DNA of 64,000 bases, taken from assembly GCA_001940725.1 (NCBI GenBank), contig MDVR01000015.1:1-64000 (forward strand), read 5' to 3'. The notes beneath the pieces were generated by a model. That model was given only the letters and a program-made list of their open reading frames with translations. It was not told the DNA's origin and did not search any database. The position numbers and the translations under genes were made by a program. This DNA comes from Candidatus Heimdallarchaeota archaeon LC_2. Its GTDB lineage: Archaea; Asgardarchaeota; Heimdallarchaeia; Heimdallarchaeales; Kariarchaeaceae. This document shows positions 18,101-26,746 of the stretch, piece by piece (positions within the stretch are counted from its first letter, which is position 1; each line of letters opens with the position of its first letter).

Positions 18101-18369
18101 TTAGAAGAGTTGATGTTGTCATCAGCGTTGTCTTGGAGTTGGTTGTAATGTCCTTAATTGGTCTATTCATTGGATTTATTAACGGAACCATTTTGGGATA
18201 TGCGCTCACTGATATAAACTCAGGAGGTAGTGCGAAATTTCTGATACCATGGTCCTTGTTAGGATTTTACGCAGCATTAACCGTTGGTTCAGCAATATTA
18301 GCATCTATATTTCCAGCAATAAAAGCTTCGAGAATACCTCCATCAGAAGCTTTGAGGTATACGGGATAA
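15136..18369 (+). CDS. MacB/FtsX-type ABC transporter permease
   Basis: The 1077-residue permease starts with a GTG. It has an N-terminal helix (about 15-38), a large outside MacB-like domain, a first FtsX core (about 325-450, with SREKETGILRAIGAKRKQI), four middle helices (about 475-600), a second outside domain, and a second FtsX core (about 945-1070, with ERTREIGMLRALGFRRVDV). Two FtsX units in one chain is the common archaeal and Gram-positive form. Type VII ABC systems work by mechanotransmission, moving lipids, peptides or proteins outside the membrane. The two ATPase genes follow directly (10 bases). Confidence 0.92.
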   Translation: MISLKLALLSVIRRPKQNLAVIMGITLGVSLFAGVQIGGDSLSAGFVAFAEHGLGEIDADVSNIFTPLFVTSNTLLEEQGGGNPSQDILSLMKTDGDHLDYIDSISQRLTLSIAILDEETGSAEIGQSLVGLDNNETGFGNLLNSNNEILEVSNLGPGEVYIGAALSELIFKDGLAKGKNLTISTSVFSVPLPGNDSKTIPFEFSVKIVDIFEDMEKGREGYANFIATNILWLQNKITSAFSNYRISHPTELITGYGSRPISSLIIKWNDEVTLGTESQEGLELIRIKFASIIGQDLAIFYDFTDTRKDLIDGMKAAVDQIKVILNVFGSLIILAGILVIINIQSMALASREKETGILRAIGAKRKQIVIANLAEALMLGVIGSVLGLLGGLLYGKILVFFMGWSFGFPTGDIPTVVEKSTLYSSFIAGFLISQITGIVPSINASRINVAQVLRGLTAPNDLKFGKKSLYFGIVITIFAIWRVLGLDPNPIFDGKRAFEDIEDTEAVFLPIASLILGPSLLFAYYRSKKLGITVFALFILVWANYNIFVIFKWIKTGNGGLIYVLYLIVSLVVGSIILFGMNLAFVSTVGQKITSFFVGSRNSPLRGTSMVAFQKMTSKTTRSTLTFALFATILTLNIFIGTWSFSFRYGFDQVVVEVSSGSDILIFSDTPIPDSLNYSQELIDEFDDASTDIRFMRDFSITTNTLTAYLELDGEEDSEWDTQLVVVDRNSLYGKDNEIDLKFNLLDNKTSVVTSNGTEFELYESDPQDPAFTSEDELVWESFVNNETLVNSQGNELPMIITSFIFEADNFNFKQIKFPGDSIFLNLTGGGVQEFIIGSIVNSNPLLDFSTPTDGPPTFNSVWFVNDYWGDRVEGLAQLSGLSNIFLGKSSEPDITSNNIDRLITDIEIWSNQKDGDFRKKNNVFYGIVGVPVYDIYEVQLEGQYRFFLFLQAFVSLGFVVGILGLLVVAFRSVAERTREIGMLRALGFRRVDVVISVVLELVVMSLIGLFIGFINGTILGYALTDINSGGSAKFLIPWSLLGFYAALTVGSAILASIFPAIKASRIPPSEALRYTG

Positions 18370-18379
18370 GTGATGAGAC

Positions 18380-19078
18380 ATGGTTAGAAAAGTAATGTTA
18401 GAATTAAACAATGTTTCAAAAATTTTCAACAAAGGAAAAGATAGTGAAATTTGGGCTGTTAACGATGTTAATTTGAAGATTTTTCAAGGTGAGATGGTAG
18501 CATTAATGGGTCCATCAGGGTCTGGCAAAAGTACATTATTGAATTTAATAGGGGGACTCACCCCTATCTCAAAAGGGACTATCTTTGTAGATAATCTTGA
18601 TGTTGGAAAGATGGGTGAGGAAAAGCGTTCTGAACTTAGAAGAGATAAGATTGGATTTATTTTTCAACACTTTAATCTACTAGATTTTCTTAATGCCGAA
18701 CAAAATGTTATGTTGCCTCTTCTCATTCAAGGAAATCAAGAAGATATTGCGCGTCGTAGATCTACAATGTTATTACGAGAACTCGGATTGGGAGGACGAT
18801 TAAGACATACTCCTGCAGAATTATCTGGAGGTCAAGAACAACGTGTAGCTATTGCTCGTTCTCTTATTACGAATCCGATATTAATATTAGGTGATGAACC
18901 CACAGGGGATTTAGATCACTCATCTGCTGATGATGTATTGAAGATATTTAGAAGAATAAACAAAGAAAAGAAACAAACTTTGCTCCTTGTGACTCACGAC
19001 CCTTGGGTGGGTAATAAATGTGATAGAATTATTAGGATTGATGATGGTAAAATTGTTTCTACAGGAGAGGAAAATTAG
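18380..19078 (+). CDS. LolD/MacB-type ABC transporter ATPase
   Basis: This 232-residue ATPase has Walker A GPSGSGKST, Q-loop FQHFNLL, signature LSGGQEQRVAIARS, Walker B ILILGDEPTGDLD and the H-loop THD. DEPTGDLD is typical of the LolD/MacB group. It drives the permease encoded 10 bases upstream. Its TAG lies immediately before the ATG of the next ATPase. The presence of two different ATPases for one two-core permease suggests a heterodimeric motor. Confidence 0.95.
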   Translation: MVRKVMLELNNVSKIFNKGKDSEIWAVNDVNLKIFQGEMVALMGPSGSGKSTLLNLIGGLTPISKGTIFVDNLDVGKMGEEKRSELRRDKIGFIFQHFNLLDFLNAEQNVMLPLLIQGNQEDIARRRSTMLLRELGLGGRLRHTPAELSGGQEQRVAIARSLITNPILILGDEPTGDLDHSSADDVLKIFRRINKEKKQTLLLVTHDPWVGNKCDRIIRIDDGKIVSTGEEN

Positions 19079-19079
19079 G

Positions 19080-20936
19080 ATGTCAGATCAAATAATCCAA
19101 TTTATTGTTGCTTTCCCAATATACAAGCCATTCAGAAGGATAAATCAATCGTTTTCCAATAAATTGAATAAATCATTACGATCTATTAATCCAAGGTTTC
19201 GACCGGAATTCAAACCGGTAGTCTCTGAATTAAATCAATTCTTGTTTTCGAGTGTGAAAACACAAGATCAGAGTTATCTCAACATTCCTGAAAGAATTAA
19301 GTTCGAGGAACAGATTGACGGAATTTACGATAAATATAGTACAAAAACCTTGAAGGAATTGAAAAAATTATATTCGAAAGACCCTGAACTTCTGAGTTCA
19401 ATCAAAGCTTTTCAAGATATAATCAAGGATCTTAATCTGAATCTAAATGATCGACTTGATAAAATTCGGGAAATGCCATCAAAAATTATTAATGAATTAA
19501 ATCGAATTTATAAAAATGGGAGCTTAATCATTTGGGATCTTCCTGGGAAAGAAATTGATAGAATAATAGCAGGCTACGAAAAAATCAATCGAGAGGGTGA
19601 TTCTCTTGAAGAAGCAAATATCAGCATGGTCTCTGATGAATTAACTCTTGCAACCTTTGGAAAACATCACGTTCCTTGTCTTGTTGATCAGGCCCAAAGA
19701 ATAAATGAACCATTGAAAACATTGACAGATCAGCTGTCCAAATTTTCAAATTCAATTATTTCTGCTCCAAGTGAAAAAATCAAGAGTCATTTGGTCGAGG
19801 TTACATCAGTTTTTCTTGGAAAATTGCTTGGAATTCGAGAACCTCTTAATCTAGCCTGTAAACAATTAATTAGATATAGAGAACTTGAAAAGGAAATTAT
19901 TGAAGAAAGTGAAAGCATAGGATCTAGTTTTCTATCAAATATTTATGATAAATTTATTGATTCAAAAGAAGTAAGTAAGGCCATTTCTCTTATAGATGAG
20001 ATCACAGAAACTATTTCCAAACATTCTGAAGATATTAGATTATTAATGGTACAGATAGAAAATTTAGAAATTTCAAAAAATGATATGCCTGATATTGAAA
20101 ACTTCACAAAGTTTGTGATGGATATTTACTATGACTTAGAAGAATTCAGATTCATTACAGAAACATTTCAAGATATTCCTTCTTTTACAGCAATGGGAGG
20201 AGGGATCGCTACAGAGGGTAAGGAAAAGATTGAATTAGATCTGCCTGAAGATTCAATGATTTATTCAAAAGATATTTTCCGAACTTTTCCTTTAATCAAC
20301 AGTACTGTATATGCACTTAGGGGAATTGATTTAGAAATAAAAAGAGGTGAGTTTGTTGCAATAATGGGACCTTCTGGTTCTGGGAAGACTACCTTGCTTA
20401 ATATCATGTCAGGGTTAGATAAACCAGATCGAGGACTAATTTATGTTGATAATCTAGATCTTGGAAATGCCTCAGAAAAACAACTGATAAAATTTAGAAG
20501 AGAGGTTGCAGCTTTTATTTATCAGTCTTATAATCTGTTACCCATACTAAAAAATAGAGAAAATGTGTCTCTTCCTGCTGATTTTGGAATAAAGAAGAAA
20601 ATTGGTAATAAAAAGAAAAGGTCAAAAGAACTATTAACTTCTGTAGGTCTTGAATTCTATATAAATAGTAAACCATCATTATTATCAGGTGGTCAACAAC
20701 AAAGAGTAACTATAGCTAGATCTTTAATGAATAAACCCGAAATATTGTTTGCAGATGAACCTACGGGAGATTTGGATTCAAAAACTGGATCAGAAATTAT
20801 GGATATAATTGATGAATTACATAAAGATGGCGTAACCGTTATTTTAGTGACACATGATGAGAAAATAGCACTGCGTGCCCAAAGGATTATTCACATGGCA
20901 GATGGAAAAATTGTAGATAAACCGGTTAATAGCTAA
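19080..20936 (+). CDS. ABC ATPase with a ~400-residue helical N-terminal extension
   Basis: The ATG at 19080, just after the previous stop and an AGGAGAGG ribosome site, gives 618 residues; an in-frame codon at 19020 inside the previous gene is less likely. Residues about 1-395 are helical and charged, with no membrane segment and no recognised domain, with coiled-coil-like stretches. Residues about 400-618 are a full LolD-type ATPase: GPSGSGKTT, YQSYNLLP, LSGGQQQRVTIARS, FADEPTGDLD and THD. A LolD-type ATPase is normally about 230 residues, so the extension is unusual. It ends the exporter operon and probably pairs with the plain ATPase. Confidence 0.88.
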   Translation: MSDQIIQFIVAFPIYKPFRRINQSFSNKLNKSLRSINPRFRPEFKPVVSELNQFLFSSVKTQDQSYLNIPERIKFEEQIDGIYDKYSTKTLKELKKLYSKDPELLSSIKAFQDIIKDLNLNLNDRLDKIREMPSKIINELNRIYKNGSLIIWDLPGKEIDRIIAGYEKINREGDSLEEANISMVSDELTLATFGKHHVPCLVDQAQRINEPLKTLTDQLSKFSNSIISAPSEKIKSHLVEVTSVFLGKLLGIREPLNLACKQLIRYRELEKEIIEESESIGSSFLSNIYDKFIDSKEVSKAISLIDEITETISKHSEDIRLLMVQIENLEISKNDMPDIENFTKFVMDIYYDLEEFRFITETFQDIPSFTAMGGGIATEGKEKIELDLPEDSMIYSKDIFRTFPLINSTVYALRGIDLEIKRGEFVAIMGPSGSGKTTLLNIMSGLDKPDRGLIYVDNLDLGNASEKQLIKFRREVAAFIYQSYNLLPILKNRENVSLPADFGIKKKIGNKKKRSKELLTSVGLEFYINSKPSLLSGGQQQRVTIARSLMNKPEILFADEPTGDLDSKTGSEIMDIIDELHKDGVTVILVTHDEKIALRAQRIIHMADGKIVDKPVNS

Positions 20937-21006
20937 TGTTATGTCGATGACCCATAAATATAATTTGTAAATGTAAGATCTTATATTTTAATACGACTAT
21001 TTTTAC

Positions 21007-21849
21007 ATGATGACATCAATTCTAAGTGAATTTCTCGATCTAAATGATAGAAATAAAATGCCCTCCATGGGTTTTGGAACTGCCAATTTGGGGAATCGGT
21101 CCAATAAAATTTCTGCATTTCAGTATGCCCTTGATGCAGGTTATCGTCATTTTGATTCTGCAAGTATGTATAATAATGAAAAAGAATTAGGTGAAATATT
21201 ACAAAACGCATTATTGGAATATGATAGAGAAGAGTTATTTATTACAAGCAAGCTTTGGAATAGTGATCATGGATATGAGAAAACAAAAAAGGCAGTTGCC
21301 AAAAGTCTTGAATACCTAAAATTGGATTATTTGGATCTTTATATGACGCATTGGCCAGTTCCTAATTTAAGAAATGATTCATGGAGAGCAATGGAAGAAC
21401 TCGTTGAAGAAGGATTAATCAAATCAATAGGCGTGAGCAATTACACAATAAGACATCTATCTGAATTACTTGAAATTGCGTCTATCAAGCCTGTAGTAAA
21501 TCAAGTTGAATTCAGCCCATTTCTTTATCAGAAAGAACTTCATGAATTTTGCAGAGAAAATAATATTATTCTGGAGGCTTACTCTCCAATTTTATCAGTT
21601 GTAAGAAAAAGAGCAGACAACAAAATATTAAACGATCTTGGGTTAAAATACAATAAATCAATAGCTCAAATTGCCATCAAGTGGTCATTGCAGTTAGGAA
21701 ATTCTGTAATTCCGAGATCTTCAAATAAAGAAAGAATTAATGAAAATGCCAGAGTTTATGATTTCAGTTTATCCGATGAAGATATGGCCTTGTTATCAAA
21801 ACTTAATGAAGATCTACGATTGGAATGGGATCCTACAGATGAACCATAA
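21007..21849 (+). CDS. Aldo/keto reductase
   Basis: A typical 280-residue aldo/keto reductase (TIM barrel, NADPH-dependent). The catalytic tetrad is visible as Asp50 (RHFDSA), Tyr55 (SMYNNE), Lys82 (TSKLW) and His115 (THWP). The NADPH-binding end motif is VIPRSSNKERINEN. It reduces aldehydes or ketones; the exact substrate is unknown. It starts with two Met codons. It stands alone, 70 bases after the exporter operon. Confidence 0.94.
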   Translation: MMTSILSEFLDLNDRNKMPSMGFGTANLGNRSNKISAFQYALDAGYRHFDSASMYNNEKELGEILQNALLEYDREELFITSKLWNSDHGYEKTKKAVAKSLEYLKLDYLDLYMTHWPVPNLRNDSWRAMEELVEEGLIKSIGVSNYTIRHLSELLEIASIKPVVNQVEFSPFLYQKELHEFCRENNIILEAYSPILSVVRKRADNKILNDLGLKYNKSIAQIAIKWSLQLGNSVIPRSSNKERINENARVYDFSLSDEDMALLSKLNEDLRLEWDPTDEP

Positions 21850-21913
21850 GATGTCATCGAAAAATTTTACACTAAGAAATATTCATTTATAGATTTTATT
21901 TTATCAATGATTT

Positions 21914-22423
21914 GTGACTGAGGAAATCAAGAAAAATGCCGGAATAACCCAAAATCTACAATTTTTGTTCGGGCAATTGGAAGAAACTAGGGGAAGGCTG
22001 CTTAATCTTCTATCTAAGATACCTGAAGAAATTATTGACAAAACACCGGATGATAAATCAATTGAGTCAATAGCAACATTGTTAGATCATATCGCTGCTG
22101 TAGAGTGGTCCTGGATCTTTGAAGACATTGATGGAGAAAAAATGGGTGAAGAATGGAAATATGCATTCGCCCTTCGGTCATGGTCAGAAGTAAAGCAACG
22201 AACTGGAAAATCACTAAGTTTCTATTTAGATCAATTAAACAAAGTCAGAAAACAAATTATTACCAGAATCACTAAAATGAATCAAGATGATAGGGAAAGA
22301 ATAGTTGGTCAAGAAAAACAAAAATATACAATTGAATGGATCCTTTACCATCTCAATCATCATGAAGCACAACATCACGGACAAATCTCAATTTTAAACA
22401 GGTTATTTAATGAAAATTCTTAG
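21914..22423 (+). CDS. DinB-like four-helix metal-binding protein
   Basis: This 169-residue protein with a GTG start fits the DinB/YfiT superfamily: four long helices with metal-binding histidines in LLDHIAAVEW after helix 2 and HLNHHEAQHHGQ at helix 4. Members bind Zn or Ni and some are thiol transferases. The cofactor is unknown. A second protein with the same helix-4 pattern is encoded at 52926. Confidence 0.83.
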   Translation: MTEEIKKNAGITQNLQFLFGQLEETRGRLLNLLSKIPEEIIDKTPDDKSIESIATLLDHIAAVEWSWIFEDIDGEKMGEEWKYAFALRSWSEVKQRTGKSLSFYLDQLNKVRKQIITRITKMNQDDRERIVGQEKQKYTIEWILYHLNHHEAQHHGQISILNRLFNENS

Positions 22424-22561
22424 CATTTGTAAAATTCTTGGTTGCTTATGCAATGACCATTCTTAAGATAATTTAAGGATAATTCTGTTACAGTATGAAT
22501 AACTGCATACTTGAATAGTTTAAAAGATATTATCTATTATTTTTAAACTTAAATTATTGAT

Positions 22562-24385
22562 TCATTTATTATCTAAAGGTAATATAGCATGATCTAAGGA
22601 TATGAATTTAGCATCTGATTTAATCTGAGTTCCATAAATTCTTGAGGTTGCAGCATCAAATGGTGTGTGAACTCTTGCAGATAATAATTGATTAGTCCTC
22701 ATATGTAAGGTCCTTCTCTGAACAGTTTCTTGATCTTCTCCGGTTTGCTGCCATTGAGTAATATCCTTCTTTTCATAATTTTTTGCGATTGTTCCAACAA
22801 TACGATCTTTATCCCCATTCAAACAAATAAGGGATCTTTTGTCATCTTTTGACAGGAACAGTATTTCAGTTGGTAGTATCTGCGGTTTACTTTTGAAATA
22901 GAAATCAATTACCTTCTCGATAACTGAATCAAGCCCATCTAAGGTTTCAGCCAATTGGTTTATTTGTTCTTCATCTTCACTTGTGAGAAAAGTAGTCTTA
23001 TTTTCAGCAAAATTCGATTCTAAGGTTCCGGTTACAACATATTCAGCCTCACGAATAGTATCAAATATTTCGTATAACCTTAAATCACTTAGCCCATGCA
23101 CACCTATCGCTTGACTTAGGTATGGAGGTATGTGATAAGCCAATTTGGTTTTTTTCTCAACTTTCTTTTTGACTTTTTCCTTCACTTTTTTCTTTTTTAT
23201 TTTTGTCTCAGTTCGCATTATAGGAGTCTTTGGTTTACTTCCACCAAAAATCCCTTTTAATTTACCAAAGAAACCTTTTGATTTTTTATCAGACTCTTCA
23301 AAAACCTCAACTTGAACTTCTTCTTTTTCTTCAACTTCGCGAATTTCAATCTCTTCTCGCTCTTCGATCTCAATATCATAAACGCCTTTGGTGACATTTT
23401 CGATATTAATCCAGTTTCTATCTAAATGGGATCTTGTCTCAAGAAGTGTCATCATCTCAGTGACATTTATTTCTTCAGCACCTGTTTTAATCAAACAAAG
23501 AGGTTTACCCTCTACTCTGGGGTTTCTCACTAATATGATATTTTCATCAGTACCTTTTAATTCTCCTCGTAAATAGATTAGAGGAATCTTTTTGTCAGAA
23601 TTTTCAAAAAATTTCAATAATGATTTAATTGATTTTACAGTTTCATCGTTTGAGGCTGTTTTAGTTTTCCATGTCGAGATTAATGGAAGATCACGTGATG
23701 AGTTGATGTATAAAATTTGAGCAGTATCCATATTTGGAAGTACTACTGTATCATTTGTTGAGGCATTATGTAGTTTGACGAATTGAGTAGTCATTTCAAA
23801 AATATTAGCGAATAAATTTTCATCATTATAGGAGATTTTTCGATCTAAACTTTCGATTTGCGCTTTTGGAAATTTATTTAACAATGCAGCAGATAGAATT
23901 CCAATTTCAAAATAACAATTTTCTGATCCATAATATTCCTTCAAATGATCAAGATAAGGCATAATAAGACTATCGATTAAGAGAATAACTCTAGTCTCAT
24001 TAGGAACTCCTCTCCCACTAAGAAAAGAATCGTTTCGTCTTAATGAAATTGCTAAATTATAACCTAAATAGAAATTTCTCATTATTTTATCTGTATCATC
24101 TGTTCTGTAAGTTAACGCATCAATAAAACAATCAAAAATATTGATTCGTCTTTCATCATCTGTTGTTCCTTGAGGTACCTCAGAGGAAGTTACAATAAAA
24201 TCAGAAATAAATAATGCTCGCGATCCATCAGTTGAATCAGGGAGCCCGTTTTGTGATGCAAATTCAATTAATTCAGGTGATGCTGAGGAATATCTCCCTA
24301 ATCTTGAATTTAAATCATATTCTTGATCTAGTTTATTCATCATATCTTTTATTAGATCTTCATTAAGATTTACTGTCATAACCAT
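22562..24385 (-). CDS. Unrecognised 607-residue cytosolic protein with a charged linker
   Basis: I do not recognise this protein. It has no signal peptide or membrane segment. Residues 1-330 look globular and mixed alpha/beta. About 332-418 is a low-complexity linker, first Glu-rich (EIEEREEIEIREVEEKEE), then a glycine/phenylalanine patch (GFFGKLKGIFGG), then Lys-rich. Residues 420-607 look like a second globular part. The FFGKLKGIFGG patch could be an amphipathic membrane-touching element. MVMTV offers two starts, and Met3 is equally plausible. It is divergent from the ABC transporter at 24648. Confidence 0.75.
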   Translation of the reverse strand: MVMTVNLNEDLIKDMMNKLDQEYDLNSRLGRYSSASPELIEFASQNGLPDSTDGSRALFISDFIVTSSEVPQGTTDDERRINIFDCFIDALTYRTDDTDKIMRNFYLGYNLAISLRRNDSFLSGRGVPNETRVILLIDSLIMPYLDHLKEYYGSENCYFEIGILSAALLNKFPKAQIESLDRKISYNDENLFANIFEMTTQFVKLHNASTNDTVVLPNMDTAQILYINSSRDLPLISTWKTKTASNDETVKSIKSLLKFFENSDKKIPLIYLRGELKGTDENIILVRNPRVEGKPLCLIKTGAEEINVTEMMTLLETRSHLDRNWINIENVTKGVYDIEIEEREEIEIREVEEKEEVQVEVFEESDKKSKGFFGKLKGIFGGSKPKTPIMRTETKIKKKKVKEKVKKKVEKKTKLAYHIPPYLSQAIGVHGLSDLRLYEIFDTIREAEYVVTGTLESNFAENKTTFLTSEDEEQINQLAETLDGLDSVIEKVIDFYFKSKPQILPTEILFLSKDDKRSLICLNGDKDRIVGTIAKNYEKKDITQWQQTGEDQETVQRRTLHMRTNQLLSARVHTPFDAATSRIYGTQIKSDAKFISLDHAILPLDNK

Positions 24386-24633
24386 CCTCCGCTGAATCAG
24401 AAATTGACATGAAAATTATTGATTAAATCTATAAATTACTATTCGTTTATCGAGAGTGATTTGATGAGATTTTTAGGTAATGTAAAATAATTGTCAGATT
24501 GCAATTTATTTGTTTTTCGATTGGATTATATCAACGTTTAATTTTAGATTTTAGTGTAAATGAGAATAATATCACACATTCATTATTTTCAGAACAAATT
24601 TATCTCTATTCTAATTATTCTACGAAATTCTCA

Positions 24634-24643
24634 TTATATAATA
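24634..24643 (+). promoter_or_regulatory. TATA box of the second ABC transporter operon
   Basis: TTATATAATA lies about 26 bases before the GTG at 24663, which would make that codon the start of a leaderless message; the TTG at 24648 would then be upstream of the transcript. Confidence 0.5.
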
Positions 24644-24647
24644 AATA

Positions 24648-25559
24648 TTGATTGGACTTAGAGTGCAATCTGGAACTAGAGAAGCAAATCCTCAATTGAC
24701 TTCAAGGAGTAAATTACCCTATTTATTGTCTTGTAATGGTTTATCAAAGAAATTTGACAAGACAACTGCAATTGATGGTCTCAATTTTTCGACCCAAGTA
24801 TCAAGATTAGGCTTATTTGGGCCAAATGGAAGTGGTAAATCAACTTTACTAAAATTAATGTTGGGAATTTTGTATCCTTCCTCAGGTACAATTCAATTAG
24901 GTATAGATTCTTCAAAAATTAGATTCATTCCTGATTTTCCAAATTTACCCAAATCAATAACCGTTGATGAATGGTTAGAAAAACTAGAAAAGATGTTTGG
25001 TGATATTCCGTTAAATATTGACATCCAAGATGTTACAAAACTTGATGGCAACTTAAAGTTAAATGAACTATCAGCAGGTCAATCAAGATTAATCGCATTA
25101 TTACCAGTATTTTATGGAAAACCTGAATTGATAATTTTAGATGAACCAACCAATTTTCTTGATATGATCATTCGAGAAAAAATCATTAAACTATTAAAAC
25201 AACAAATTGAGATTTCTAATTCGAAAATAATTCTTGCAAGCCATAAGATGGATGAAATTGCATCCTTTTGTGACAGTGTCCTTATGATTGACAAAGGTCA
25301 AATGGTAGCCTCTGTATCAATGTCATTAAAAAACCGGGAGAATTATTTACTACATGTTGATAATATGATATCTTTACGTGAAATGCTTGATTCCTCAGAT
25401 ATTGATTACAAATCAATGGATACAATAACGGGTAATGCGACAGCAATACAAATGTCTTGGGCATTCTGGAAGGTAATTCATAAATTTACAAAAAGTGGAG
25501 GAACCATCGAATCCTTAAGATTAATTAATGATTTTGAAGCAGTTCTTGGAGAATTTTAA
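24648..25559 (+). CDS. ABC transporter ATPase (ABC-2 type)
   Basis: The ATPase of up to 303 residues has Walker A GPNGSGKST, signature LSAGQSRL and Walker B LIILDEPTNFLD with a downstream ASH H-loop. The signature (SAGQ rather than SGGQ) is mildly divergent. The TTG at 24648 gives a longer N-terminus; the GTG at 24663 fits the TATA box better. The stop touches the ATG of the permease gene. With the next two genes it forms a small ABC-2-type exporter operon; substrate unknown. Confidence 0.9.
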   Translation: MIGLRVQSGTREANPQLTSRSKLPYLLSCNGLSKKFDKTTAIDGLNFSTQVSRLGLFGPNGSGKSTLLKLMLGILYPSSGTIQLGIDSSKIRFIPDFPNLPKSITVDEWLEKLEKMFGDIPLNIDIQDVTKLDGNLKLNELSAGQSRLIALLPVFYGKPELIILDEPTNFLDMIIREKIIKLLKQQIEISNSKIILASHKMDEIASFCDSVLMIDKGQMVASVSMSLKNRENYLLHVDNMISLREMLDSSDIDYKSMDTITGNATAIQMSWAFWKVIHKFTKSGGTIESLRLINDFEAVLGEF

Positions 25560-26321
25560 ATGAATGAGCCCCTTACTAAAAGATCATTTATTGAATTAAT
25601 TAAATGGAAAATTTCCTCATTAGGAAAAGAATGGTACGGAATGAATTTTCTATTATTCACTTCTGGTAGACTCATAACTTCAATGACTATTTTATTCTAT
25701 GCATCAATATTTTCATTTTTTTACAATAATGAACTCATCAATACAACCAATGCCATTTCTTCAGATATTCATTTTGATATGTTAAAAGAATATCTTATCG
25801 GTTTGAAGGTGGCTTCTATTATCATAACAAGTTATTTTCTTACTTTTCATTGGTCACATATCCATAGAAATGGAGAATATGGATACTGGATATCACTTGG
25901 AGTAAAACGAGAAAAATTTTATATCACTACTGCTCTGTTCTTTATATCAATTTTGTTTTTAAATGTGATATTTAGTTTTATAGTCCTAAGAACCATTGGA
26001 GGTTTAAAATTTGCATTTTTAGATGATTTAATGATATTATCAATCATTTTTGCTTCAATGATTTTAATGATTGGAATAGCTTGGGTAGTAGGTGAATTAG
26101 TAAAAAAACCAGAATTATCATCAGCTATTTTCCTAATATTTTACGGATTAAACTTCCAATTTAATCTAAATGAAGAAAATTTATTATCTGATATTTTATT
26201 TGGGGAATCTCACATAAAAAATAGTAATCTGCTAATCCATTTCTTAAGTCCTCTCGTTATCGGATTGGTGATGATTTATTTGGGGTACTATCTAAATAAA
26301 ATGAGAGAAATAGAGATATAG
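25560..26321 (+). CDS. ABC-2-type transporter permease
   Basis: The 253-residue protein has six transmembrane helices (about 25-50, 75-100, 118-145, 150-178, 185-200, 225-248) and a helix between the first two, as in ABC-2 permeases. It starts at the base after the ATPase stop codon. Its family is inferred from helix pattern and gene order, since the sequence itself is weakly conserved. Confidence 0.8.
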   Translation: MNEPLTKRSFIELIKWKISSLGKEWYGMNFLLFTSGRLITSMTILFYASIFSFFYNNELINTTNAISSDIHFDMLKEYLIGLKVASIIITSYFLTFHWSHIHRNGEYGYWISLGVKREKFYITTALFFISILFLNVIFSFIVLRTIGGLKFAFLDDLMILSIIFASMILMIGIAWVVGELVKKPELSSAIFLIFYGLNFQFNLNEENLLSDILFGESHIKNSNLLIHFLSPLVIGLVMIYLGYYLNKMREIEI

Positions 26322-26329
26322 GTGATGTT

Positions 26330-26746
26330 ATGAAAAAAGAAATAATATTTTTATTATTATTAATTTTTAGTGTAAGTCTATTGATACCATTGTATGAACA
26401 AAAACAGAATGTAAACTTACTTCCAAGTCAAAAAAAGTCAATTGTGTATAATTTACACAATCCAATCCTTCATATTACTGCTGATAAAACGACAGATATA
26501 CTAATATCAATTAGCATGATTAGCGAATCAGGTGAAGAACGCAAAGAAATTATATATGAAGGGATTTTGGATAATAAACTAGAAATTAATAAATTGAATC
26601 CCGGACTGTATGGGATCACATTCACTTCCACGGACATTGTAAGAATTGAAATCGTGGGCAAAGGATTGTATTTATCTAGTATTATTATTATAGGAATTTT
26701 ATTTCTAATTAATATAATACTTATTTATTTAAAATACTATAATTAA
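26330..26746 (+). CDS. Small membrane-anchored accessory protein of the ABC operon
   Basis: This 138-residue product has a hydrophobic N-terminal segment (LLLLIFSVSLLIPLY), an outside beta-rich domain of about 75 residues, and a C-terminal helix (SSIIIIGILFLINIILIYL). It is preceded by an AGGTGAT ribosome site three bases before the ATG and follows the permease by 8 bases. Its position suggests an accessory subunit. It overlaps the end of the convergent giant gene by 4 bases. Confidence 0.75.
   Translation: MKKEIIFLLLLIFSVSLLIPLYEQKQNVNLLPSQKKSIVYNLHNPILHITADKTTDILISISMISESGEERKEIIYEGILDNKLEINKLNPGLYGITFTSTDIVRIEIVGKGLYLSSIIIIGILFLINIILIYLKYYN

Noticed and set aside
19020..19079. Earlier start of the extended ABC ATPase, inside the previous gene
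   Set aside because: The ATG at 19080 has a proper AGGAGAGG site and sits right after the previous stop.
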